A program made the position numbers and the translations under genes. DNA of 64,000 nucleotides from Prunella strophiata (taxonomy: Eukaryota; Chordata; Aves; Passeriformes; Prunellidae). Of this stretch, positions 49,887 to 60,900 are shown in pieces. The notes below the pieces were generated by a model, which saw only the letters and a program-made list of their open reading frames with translations, was not told the origin of the DNA and did not search any database. Numbering within the stretch: position 1 is the first letter of the stretch; each line of letters starts with the position of its first letter. The DNA lies in NCBI GenBank assembly GCA_036583965.1, contig JAZBQD010000015.1:20985310-21049309 (forward strand), in the 5' to 3' direction.

Positions 49887-50742
49887 CTGTTATCTATAAT
49901 GGGAGTGTAATGTAATTAAACCAAAACCTTGCTGTGCTGTGCTCCAAAAATACCAGCCTGAAAGGAGGCAAAATGCTGGCTTTCATAGCAACCTAATAGG
50001 TCATCAAGACAGCCTACAATAACACAATTTTGATCTTTGATTCAAACCTCATGCCAAGTGGAGCTGATTTTTTTCCATTTAATTTTAATTTTCATGTAAC
50101 TGAAAGGAGCTGACATTTGGCTGTCTAGAGGGCAAAGAAATTGGCAGGACACTTACATGATCTCACCAACAGTATGTGCACAGTAATAACATTATACCAT
50201 TTATCTGAGGAAGATTATCCTACTTATTCATAACTCAAAGCATATTGGTGAATAATTCGATTTTAAAAGCAATTTTTAACATCACAGCAATAATGAAATA
50301 TAATTCAACAGTTTTGAACAAATAGGAAGAACTGGGAAATATTTATTTCCCTTGACTCACAACACTATTCTGATTAACAACCAGACTGAAATTAAAAAAA
50401 AAAATGACAGGTCCAATTTGTAATACAAAAGGGAAATGGAGATTACCAGAATTAAAATTGAGCTAAAATCAAAATATGTATACAAGGAAAAAGTGAATTT
50501 AAAAATAATTGCACTAGACAGGAGAAAATGTAATGACCCAATTGCACACATTAGAAAGTAAAAAATCCAGCACATTAAGGATCAGTGTAATTTTGAGGTA
50601 TGGTCTATCTTTGGGGCATGGAGACTGCAGCACTCAGCCTTCCTTCAAAGAGAAGTTCCATGATCTCACACAGTCAAACTGCAACCCTCTCAAGGTAATA
50701 TGAGAGAAAACAGACCCTTTGCCTCTACCATGTGAATCTTAC

Positions 50743-50896
50743 TAGGAGCAGTGCAGCCATCTGCCATCACAGAAACAGGAGGGAACAGCCAGATTGGAGC
50801 TTTTGCTTCAATGATTCCACTAGATCTTGGAAATTTCAAACCAGGTCTTTCCTCACATGTTTCAGTTTCAAACCAAATGAAGTCTTTATGCAAAGA
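50743..50896 (-). other. Unassigned coding-like segment A inside VPS13B intron
   Basis: A 154-nt open segment with acceptor-like tttcatccatcag before 50896 and a good donor CCTA|gtaaga at 50743; phase 0 in and phase 1 out. It would encode SLHKDFIWFETETCEERPGL, KFPRSSGIIEAKAPIWLFPP, VSVMADGCTAP. I do not recognise the protein. The reading frame stays open upstream of the acceptor to about 50970 but contains no upstream in-frame ATG, so it does not look like a first coding exon. It sits 300 nt downstream of VPS13B exon 3, on the same strand and phase-compatible with it. It could be a nested gene exon, a captured gene fragment, or chance. Confidence 0.4.
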
Positions 50897-51196
50897 CTGA
50901 TGGATGAAACCATAAAAAGAAAGAATAAAAACTGTATGTTCACAAACTAAACCTGATAAACTTGGCTATAGCTTATTATGCAACATAAAAACTGCAGAGG
51001 TAAGTGGGTAAAAGGTTTACACAAGTAGTTTTGAAACTAAAGATATGCTCAAGCTGTGCAATGTACCTCATATTGGTTTTATAGAGCTCCTGACATTTGT
51101 TTTGTGCTCGTTTTTAATAAACCTGAGTTTGAAAACTTTCACTTTACAGCAGTAACATTTTCATTTGTTACTGAAAGTACAAAACTCATTACCCAC

Positions 51197-51381
51197 CTGA
51201 AGAACATCTCCAAGGTCAGCAGTGCTAATATCTGGGTCTTCAGTGGTATTAAAAGGAACAGGGTTAATTTTTACAAGAGTGAGCACTCTGGGTTCTGGAT
51301 ATCTCCACAGCATCATTCCTGGACTATCCTCAGTTTCATTGTAAAACACAACTTCATAGGCACTGGGCAGCTTTTGTGCTT
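51197..51381 (-). CDS. VPS13B: VPS13B window exon 3
   Basis: Acceptor tcatttgacag before 51381, donor CTTCAG|gtgggt at 51197; 185 nt, phase 1 in and phase 0 out. It encodes PSAYEVVFYNETEDSPGMML, then YPEPRVLTLVKINPVPFNTT, then TADLGDVLQ. This is the typical VPS13 stretch in which an 'RLTPIPF'-like strand precedes the adaptor-binding domain; here it reads LVKINPVPF. It is highly conserved and intact. By homology its final Gln should be followed directly by VPCSLEYWDELQ of exon 4, but 15.7 kb of intron with three extra coding-like segments lies between. Confidence 0.96.
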
Positions 51382-51729
51382 CTGTCAAATGAAAGAGAGC
51401 TATAATCTGTTATGCAATTTCTAGAAAGAAACATGCTGGTTTATGAAACCAAAGTGATTAAAAAGAAATCCCTTGGGATCAAAAGGAGAGAAAATAAAAA
51501 AGCAATTTCCCTGACTTTTAAAACATTACAGCTTAATGGAAAGAAATCAAAAAAGTCTTTTAAAGTATTTTTTTTAATTCTAGCAGATGTCTTTTCAACT
51601 GCTTTTCCAAAAAATATAAAGTTATTCACTGTAAGAGGCAAGTAATATCTAATAGGTTACTACTATTTTTACTTTATAATCTAGAAAAAAATGAAGAAAA
51701 AAAGAGAGCCAAAATTATATCCTTCTTAC

Positions 51730-51937
51730 CTGCATCTTGTATATACTGGAAGAGGCCTGTTCTCAGATCATCTGAGGTATGCTCAGGTTTTGAAGCTTGA
51801 TTCCTTTCTGCAGAAAAACAAGTTGGGTGTGTACGTTCAGGTATCAATGTCTCTACACTGCCCTTTTTGGCCAGGTACTGCCACAGAAGCTCCTGGAGAA
51901 GAACTAAACAGTTCAAATGCTCTTGACCCCAGAAAAC
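51730..51937 (-). CDS. VPS13B: VPS13B window exon 2
   Basis: Acceptor ctttttaaag before 51937 and donor GCAG|gtaaga at 51730; 208 nt, phase 0 in and phase 1 out. It opens with VFWGQEHLNCLVLLQELLW and closes with DDLRTGLFQYIQDA. The middle (LIPERTHPTCFSAERNQASK) is a polar, less conserved linker. The frame is intact. The last G joins AA of the next exon to give Glu. It is separated from exon 3 by only 348 nt and from exon 1 by 2.6 kb. It belongs to the region leading into the VAB/SHR-BD module. Confidence 0.95.
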
Positions 51938-54515
51938 CTTTAAAAAGAAAAAAGAAAGAGAGAGAGAAAAGATGAAAAAATTACATACAAATATTCAGCC
52001 ATTTTTGAAGGGAAATACATCTCCCCAAAACAACAGGAACTCTATATGGTTTTGAGTCTGCTCTACTTACACCTTAATTGGTTGCATTCTTAATGTTAAA
52101 ATAAAGGACAGAAGCAAAAAAACACCTTTACAAAACCATTTGTCTGATTTGTTCTTTTCATTATCTGAAGGAAAACAATTCCTACCTTTTAACAATTCAT
52201 AGTGATGCTGCCTGGAAGACCACAGATCTTAAGCATTATATTCAAGAACTGTAAGTAATGCTAGGACTGTCACAGGTTTCTCAGTTTAAGACATGACACA
52301 AACCCCTTAAAGACACAAAGTTTAAACTCTTCAAAGAGCTTGTTGCTCCAAAACTGAAATTCTGGAATACATTTAAAACTAAGTGACACAGCAAAGAATG
52401 TGACACAGAAGACATATGAAAGATCATCTTAAGCACAAAATTTAAGCATATGAATTGGGTCTTCTGTAAGTCCTCCAAGTAGTGAGGTCAATAGTTCAAA
52501 GTTTTCTGAAGTTTAAAACAGAAATACAGAAAAATAGCTAATAAAATTGGCCATGCAAAGTCCAGAAGATTTGCACACTTTGTAGCAAAATAAAAGGCAA
52601 GAAGGCATTCCTTTCTCCCAGCTTTCACAAGCATTGATGCTTTTTTCAAATCAAGCTCCTGATGAGAGAATTGTATTAATGGGAACAAGCACTTTAGACT
52701 TCATGTGCAGAAGCAGGCCTTGAAGCAACATGGAAGACAAAGAAGCAATTACCAATACAGGAATTAGACTTGGAACCAGTGTGGGATGAAATCAAAATGC
52801 CCAGACTGTAACTTAAAAGTCATGGTAAGGGTGTGAGTAAAGCAAGCAAGTTAGGTATGCACAGAAAGAGTAGGGTGAATTTTTCAATGGAGGAATACCA
52901 ATTTTTAAACATGAAAACAAATCAAAAGATGCCTAAAGGGAGTGCAGTTGCCAAGAAGGCAGGTTTTTTCTTGCCCTGCATCTACAAATAAGCCCACAGA
53001 ATAAAGCAACACCCTCTTGAAACACAGCCACAGCCAGTCCCTGAGCTAAACATTTCCAGCATAGGCAGGTATCCCCTGAATTTAGTGCACCTCCACTGTG
53101 GTTTCTGGAGTACCTCTGGTCTCAGGGTCCCACACCTACTCTAGCACCACCTCAAAGGAGCTCTCTGTCACCTTAAGCCAATCCCAGAGGCCCCAGTTCC
53201 CCACTGACAGAGAAGGGGTGAACATTTTTCTCCATCTCACACTTTTATTCATTTCATTTGTAGGCAGTTGGGAACTCCAGGGCATGGAACTCCTACTACA
53301 ATATTCAGCGTCGGGGCACTGATTTTACACAAGCTCTCAAGGCTCTGCTGCAATAGAAATTAACAGTGATAGATGAGGTCATGTTTAGAGCTGGTAAAAT
53401 CATTAGCCATAAATAAATTCATTTGAAACAGAACTGCTAACAATTTTGTCAGTATTCTCAAGTCTATTCTGCCAGACCCAACACTTTAATTATCTTCTGC
53501 AAAAGCTAATTGTCCCTAATTATACTCTAATAATAAATGGCTTTCTGAGGATTACAGACTTTTTTTGGGTACTTCTCAAACCCCAAAATTGTGGAAAAAA
53601 AAAAAAAAAGCATTTTATTACTAATACATTTAGGTGGTCAGCCAAGTACCTGTGAAAAACAAATTAAAAAAGGGGCAAAGAAACAAACTGACTTTATTAA
53701 TTAAGATAAATTGTTTTCTAAATTTGTATTATCTGATTAACCTTATTTCCAGTGCTGTGGTTCTAAGACCTTCTAATGCCAATTCTGGGAAAAAACTTAC
53801 TGACACAATTAAATGTCAAAATTTCCTTTTTGTGTTTTATATACTTGATTTATACATTTATTTTAAAACATTTGGTGTGTATAGATACTATAATAAAAAT
53901 AATTAAAACAAGACATATCTTAAAGCCCACTTGTTTAAGCCCCAGGGAATCTATTTTTCATTTCAAGAACTCCCAAGCTTCCTGGACTGATTTCAAGTTG
54001 TGGGCACTTCCAAAAAGGAGATGATAGCATGGAAAACTGAGTATTAATTGTTACAAACAACAGTTTGCAATTACTCCCCTGAGAAATCAGTGTAAGTTGA
54101 AAAAGAAAGGATATGTACTTCTTAGGGCTACCCCTAGGCATTACAGACACGTAGATCATGGACAGACAAACACACCCATCAGAACATGACCCTAGATATT
54201 AAGTGTTAGTAATTTGATCCAGTAGATTTAAGGAACACACTCATACAGCTAAAATACAGGGTTTAAGCAGTATTTTTTAAAAAAATCAATCAAACCCAAA
54301 ACACAGTACACAATTTTTCAATCAACAGTTTACATGAAAGAGTAGATACTTATTTTATAAGGTGAAATAAAAACCACCCAAATCAAACATGAAAAAATCC
54401 CCAGCCTAGCGACCGGATGTAGGATGCGAAGGCTTTAATGAAATTTATTTTTGAAAACTCAATCATCCAAGGCCAGTCCAGCTCAACAGCACAACCATAA
54501 GCATCTTATACAGAC
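51938..54515 (-). other. 2.6-kb VPS13B intron between exons 1 and 2
   Basis: AT-rich with an A-run near 53595. No additional exon of VPS13B or of the A/B/C cluster was recognised. The 348-nt intron 51382-51729 between exons 2 and 3 is likewise empty. Confidence 0.75.
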
Positions 54516-54925
54516 CTGCAGCAGTCCTCCTCTCAAATCAATGTAGATTTTTGGAACAGATTGCTCTGGGCCAGGATCACCACTATGCTTACACCACTTG
54601 GCTTCCACATTAACAGAGCAGCAAAAAGGGCCAATCAGAGATTTCGCTCTTTCTTTGAGACTTGTTTTAATTAAGAAATCCTTTATGTCAAGGACTAAAG
54701 ATGATCCATGGATTCCTAAAAGGAGAGAGAGAAATTTAATCCCACTGGCAGTTATTCTCCCAACATTTTTGTGCTTATTTCCTGAATTCACTTTACCATG
54801 AGCTTGGGGATTCCTTGCCCACAAGCCATTACTCACAAAAGTAGTCCCACTGACTTTCATGGAAATACTTGTGTGGACAATCACTCTGGTCTCCAAGGAA
54901 GGGCATCACAGCTGGGCAATGAGAG
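54516..54925 (-). CDS. VPS13B: VPS13B window exon 1, with a one-base frame break
   Basis: Acceptor ttttaattacag before 54925, donor CTGCAG|gtctgt at 54516, 410 nt. The first codons read LSLPSCDALPWRPE and then meet TGA at 54881-54883. From there VPS13B-like protein continues in another frame: IVHTSISMKVSGTTF, SNGLWARNPQAHGK, LVLDIKDFLIKTSLKERAKS, WCKHSGDPGPEQS, IDLRGGLLQ. A phase 0 to phase 0 exon here should be 411 nt, so one base appears to be missing near 54880-54883. Compared with my memory of human VPS13B the segment CCSVNVEAKWC has about two extra residues. The incoming phase is inferred from homology, because the preceding exon is outside the window, so the break is less certain than those in exons 4 and 8. 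The segment lies N-terminal of the VAB core. Confidence 0.88.
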
Positions 54926-57900
54926 CTGTAATTTTTTTTTAATTTCCTGGTTTTTTTTTACTTAGCTTGCTCTTCCCACACTATCAACCAGGCTTTATAC
55001 CATGTTGCTGTAATAGAGCAGGTATGTCTCATCCACATTCCTTACATTTGCCAAAACATGACTTTTTGTGTTCTGAGTATTTTAAGGCTTATGAGAAGAG
55101 ACATTTTTCATTAAACTGTGAATTTTTTTTTTTTTAAATTCTATTAAGAACAAGAACAGCTGCTTCACTTGATTATATTTCAAACTGATAGGAAATAGTG
55201 ATTTTGAACAGTTCTCTCTGCTTTTGTCCAGGTTAATCACTATAACATAGCACCTTGCTAGATTTAGGAGTACTTAGCAGGAGAAGAGGGGTACTGTTTG
55301 AATTCAAATAATTCAAAACAAATGCTTATCTCAAAATAACATAATGCATATTTCCTGAGAAAAGAGTTTAAAGTTTTCATATCATAACCTTTTGAACTTT
55401 ACATAGCTTCATAAAACCTAAAAATGTTAATGGAGGATTACATTTATGACAGAACTTACATGCTCTCATTAAAGACAAACATTTTGAGGATGGAAACATC
55501 ATCTAGAAATATCACAGCTCTTGAAAATTTAACTTACTGCAAATCACTGTTTAATAAAATAAACCATGCCTAATATCTCTATTTCTTTTGTATATTTACA
55601 TGGAAAGTACTACATCTGAGGTTGGCTTAACTTTTATCTCCTTTGGTGCTAATACTTGGACTCAACACCCTGAATGTTGGATGTCACCCTACTTTATAAT
55701 GCACACAGCTTATTTTTCTAATGAAACTTGACATCTACAAAAGGCAAAAGATTAAAAAAACCACCCAAGGCTTACACACAGGTGTTTTAAGGTACAGTTT
55801 CATTTTATATTTTTATAACTTTGCTGGTAGAAAAGTCCCCCCAAAACACAACTCACTGTTTTGAATCCATGCAACAAAACTTATGAATCTCTCCCAGCAT
55901 CCAAGGAAGAAGTCTGCATCCTGGGGCTTACAGTTTCATAATACTAAGCACTAATTTTTGTAAAGGTAGGAAATAAATTGCATATTTTTTTTTTTTAAAC
56001 CAGCAAACACTAGGAAGGTGTTCCAACAGTGCCCATAGTAATGGCATTGAATTGTGTCCAACCTGAGCAGGAGTCACAAACCTAAACCATCTCTCCCTTG
56101 AGCAGCTGGCAGTTTAGTAAGAATGATCAAGGGACTCAAACAGACCATTGTCCCACACCAACCAACAGGACTGTTGTCACCAACTGGAAAAGGAGTTCCA
56201 GCTTTGGGGTTTTTTATTTAGGCTGGCTTCTGAAATCCTGCATCTGCTCTTATGGGTAACAGGCTTATGGGACAGATCTGTTCAAGGTGGTTTTTGACAC
56301 TGAATTTCAGTGATAATCAAGAAAAGTAGCATCAACACACACTGACACCCTGTAATAGTTAGTTATTTTAAGAGGCACTACAATATTTGGAATTTTTTTT
56401 TTTTTTTCATATTCCATATGGAATTTTGATTTTAAAGAGAAAAAAGTCTTGGTAACTATTGCACAATTCTTCAATATAGAGAAATTTCTTCCTATAGTTT
56501 TATTGGAATATGTGCCAAGTTGCAGAAATAACAGAAGGGGAAAAGGAATGCCAGAATACAAGTGGTTTTATTTATGTTTTCTTTCACTGGGATTACACTT
56601 GGAAGGATTATGCTTTGCAGTCTCTTTGTGTTGTCATCTCAGCTCCACAAAGTACAAAGAAAACACAATATCCAACAGCTTAGAAGCAGAACTGAGCATT
56701 CAGCACATAATACTGCTGGTTCAAAATCAGCAGTGCCTTTCTCAAATGCTAAGCAAACAATGAGAAATGAAGAAACAATTAAGAATAAGGAAGTGTTGGT
56801 TAGTTTTCAATACATGAAATATTACAAGACACATCCATGGATTGTGTCCTACAAATACTAGGAAAAGCTCAGGAACTCAGTAAGAGATTTTTATTTTTCT
56901 TGCTGTGACTCAGAGTGCTCTTGTGTAGACAAGAATCACACCCTTGTCCCTTCTAGCAGTTGTACCTACATGTCCTTTCAGTGATGAAGTGATTCAGTAG
57001 AAAAAAACACTGTTCACTGTTAGAAAAACACAGAGAGCATTTAGACAAACTTGCACGAAGTGATGTTTTGGGGAAACTTAAAGAAAACAAATGAAGAACA
57101 AGTATGCATAAATCTTAAAAAGCAGTAGTAAGTAAAGAGATCTCTCTGTCAGAGAAGTTCCAATAGAGTAGTATTTCTATGGAAATCCTAAAAGTATATG
57201 TTCAGTCAGTATATGCTTTCCCATGACTAAAGCAATCATGCAGAAAAGTAAAGATGCAAAATAATTTTCCCTTGTTTTTGCCATCCCACACACTACTTTC
57301 AGTCAGTCCTTCAATGCATCTCTCACAAACCTCTATTGTGGAAGCCTGCCTTCAGTTTCAATAGATTAAATCAAAGTCTCCATTTGAAGTGAACTTGAGA
57401 TGGCAGCACAAAGAAGCAATATATCTTCATAAATGATTGCTGTGACATGTAGAAGTTAACTTGTGCTGTTTGGATTATGGCTCATGAACACCAATGCACT
57501 TTTCAGTACGTGCAATAATTTACTTTTAGGAACAAATAGTTTCATGACTTTTAAAATACTCCTCCAAGAGACTAATAAATATGAAGCACTTGCTTTGGAC
57601 AGCATTTAAAAAATGCTGCCAGCCCTCCCCTGTCAGACTCCAGCCAGGAACACAATAGCACCACAAAACACATCTACACTAATGGAGCAAAAGAGAACTT
57701 AGACCAGGCTTCTGTGTGCTATTGCAAGGATTACCTTTATGATGACATATGCTCAAAAGGAATATCCAGGTATTTTACATGGTTGGAAACAACGTAGGAG
57801 GGTTTAAAAATAGCTAGCTTGTCACATTCAAAAAATTACCTTGCTCCAAAATTAAAGGTGGAGATCATTACAACAGAACAGTGAAAAAATTTTACCCAAA

Positions 57901-60900
57901 GACATTTATTTTGATATTCTAACATCTTCTTTAGTCAGTACATACTTGATTTATTGTAAGATTTATAAGGACATCTCACAGAATCTGAGTACCCTAATAC
58001 AGTTTTACACATAGTTAGATTAGGGTTTATATATAATTATAGTAGAGTTGCATTAGCATTTGTCAATAATAGGAGGCTTCATCCTTGTTAAACTGCCGTG
58101 TGTGCATACATCCTTTTGTGTGAATAGAATTTGAATAGATGCAGCAAGTATATAAAAACAATCCCTGCCTTACAGTAACAATCACTCAGGGTTTAAGCAA
58201 TACAGGTATTAAAAAAGAGCTCTGCTTGTTCTTCCTGGTTAACAAAGGGAAAGACAATGTTTTGACATAAACCATGGACTTTCTGTTTTCAAAAACATTT
58301 CAGTGTTGATATTTGAATCAACTCCAAATGAAATGAGTAGAAATATAGAAGGAGCTTTTTTCTTCTATTATTCCCTGTGCATTTGTTCTTCCTTAGCTGC
58401 AAACGCTGTTTGGTTCACTGCACTGTCACCCTAATGCAACACAGAGCATGATTTTAATTGGCAAACTTCAATAGGGGACAAGAGAATTAAGAAAATGAAA
58501 ACACATGTATTTTAACAAAGGTAGCGAATGGCACTGAACTGGCACTTAGCTCTCTTTTGAAAAGCCAGTAGCTTTGCTACAAACAATAGCACTATGAAGA
58601 AAATTGCTTTTCTGAGTTTGGGGCAGCTCAGAAGCAAGAGTGTGTCCCAGAGCACAGACCCAGCCGTGCTGGTTCAGAGGCATGTGAGCCATGTGGTCTC
58701 ACTGCCAGCAGCAGCCTGTGGAATGTATTCCCACCCAAGGGATCCTGGTGCCCTCCAAAAGAAGAACTCCAGGCTCCCCCATGGGTCCTCCATGCTTGTT
58801 GCTGAAGATCAATTAGCAAGCAGTTTTCCTTACTACCTTCTATTAAAGTGATAGTCTGTGATATTTGGTTCTGAACATTCACTCTTCACATTTGTAACTT
58901 TAGTAGCTACTTTCAGATTGTCACTGACATTAAGGCAGCTATTAAAATGTAAATATTCTGTTATATCTAATATATTGGTACAACTATCTACACAGTTCTT
59001 TCCTCTTAAGAAAACTGCAAACACACACATACTGAGCAGTTATACTACAGTTACAACGCTCTGTTGACAAGTATCCTTGACGAACCATCTTCTGAGAAGA
59101 AAGAGCAACAAAGCTGTGAAAATAATTACAGGGGAAATACTGCAGTTAATTTAAGAGGCAGCCAATTTACTCAAGTCTGGAAACAGCAGTAGCAAACAAA
59201 TGGCAAAGCACAGTAAAGAACAATTTTAAGAACAATTTTCCAGGAGAGATTTAGTTAACAATCCACTGACCGCACTGGATTTCTCATTAGTATCGAGCTG
59301 AATCTTATGATGGTTCATTCTCCCCATGAGAACAATACTTACATGTTACCAATTAGCTATTCTTTAGTGAAAGAGAGTTTTTCAGCATTACATTGGGACA
59401 CATATGGGCTCTGTAAAAACATGAGATGTGTAACACACGGTAAACAGAAAGTAATGATCCTAAACAGGCCAAACCCTTGAATTCATCACTAATAAATGTC
59501 CCCATGCATTCAGCGGCACTGGCTGCTGGGAGCCTGTTTTCTTCAAGTACTTCAAACACTGAAATCCAGGAACATTTATTATTTTAATCCATTACAGGCA
59601 GTGGTTGATTTAACTTTATTGGTTGTGGTGGTGGTAGTAGTTATAGTAGGGGTAAAGCTATGTTCTTTTACACATCATTTCAAAAGGGCTTAATTATATT
59701 TTATAGCTCAGGCCAGGAATCCTGCTTGTTTTGTGTCTAACAAGGTTCAAATGGAGTTCAGGTCAGTGATGAATCAGAAGAGCAGTCAAAGATGGTTATC
59801 TATTTGAAATGAGCTCATCTCCCTTAAAGAATAACTGGGCAGGTACATCATGTTCATTACACTACTGCATACTAAAATGCATACTTGAAAAATCTCAATT
59901 CACTCGGTGATTTGGTAATTTTGGATTTTGTGATGCCTGATCACAGAGGGCATATTAAAGTTTAGATCCAAAGGGATTTTAATTATTGATCAAGGCTGTC
60001 TTGGGAGTACAATAATTTAGAATATATTTGTAAAGCTCCATATTGCCCTATGTTATTCTAATTAGGTAGAGAAAAATGCATAATATAAACCAACAAAAAT
60101 AGTGTTCATATTGCATCTGTGAGTCCAGCTTTCAAAAGTGAGTGCTATATTGATATGAGTAGTACTTGGTTCTTTTATCATAAACATTTTATTTTTAGAT
60201 ACTACCAGGTTTCAGAAAAGCAGCTAAACATTCTTACTCCAGCTCTACAGATGGACATGGGGATGTTCTTCAATTTAGAAAAAGATCTATGCATTTTCAC
60301 ATCTTAATTTTAGGTGGATGGTTGAAAACTTTGGCTTATTTTCAGGAAATAGCTGGTACCTACAAATGTCACTGATCTTTAAAGTTATAGATACTTAGCA
60401 CAACTGAAAAATCAGACACTGAATGGTTGTCCAGCAAATGAAGCATTACAAAATAGTGGATGCCACTCAAAATGCATCCAATATAATCACCACAAAGTTG
60501 ATTTAGAGTTACAGCTTTGATGTCTTGCTCCTCTGGCTCTACAGTTGATTCAGTGAATTTTAACTGCTTTAGTAAACTAAATAATCCATGAACTAGAGGG
60601 TAACTTTTCTTTATAAATAAATCATCCTGAAGATAGTGCCTGGCAGCAGCTGAGCTCTATTTAGGCCTCTCTAACTCAGTCAATTATGCTTGTGGAACTT
60701 CAAGGCTGAACAGATACACCCAGGCCACACAAACCAAACAGGTTTCTCTGCACTCTTGGAGTGTGGTTCCTGAGGACCTAGGACAGTCCAGGCTTATTGC
60801 AGTCTTCTCCCTTCAGTCCTTCCTCATTTGTATACTTCTCTGTATTCTCATTTGTGCCAGCATGAGTGTACCTGTCCAGTGAGCCAGCTGAAGGAGTCAA

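Larger units (their letters stand above)
35534..51196 (-). other. 15.7-kb VPS13B intron between exons 3 and 4
   Basis: The largest complete intron here. From the right it holds coding-like segments A, B and C (50896 down to 48537). Further left are a weaker open piece near 43038-43232, the AT minisatellite at 43811-43922, an A19 run at 40404, a CR1 fragment at 38835-39060 and an 18-bp duplication at 36559. A CpG-containing, less AT-rich patch lies at 44110-44290. Confidence 0.8.
404..54925 (-). other. VPS13B: VPS13B gene, partial (17 internal exons; both ends outside window)
   Basis: Seventeen exons with AG acceptors and GT donors translate on the minus strand into a collinear series of segments that I recognise as vertebrate VPS13B (vacuolar protein sorting 13 homolog B, COH1). 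The family forms long hydrophobic-groove proteins that move bulk lipid between apposed membranes; VPS13B works at the Golgi. The part present here runs from upstream of the VAB/SHR-BD region to the Asn-containing VAB strand just before the C-terminal ATG2_C-like part. Exon lengths keep frame across all visible junctions except three one-base disruptions, in exons 1, 4 and 8 of this window. No start codon, promoter, stop codon or poly(A) signal of the gene lies in the window. Identity is from memory of the human protein, not a search. Confidence 0.95.
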
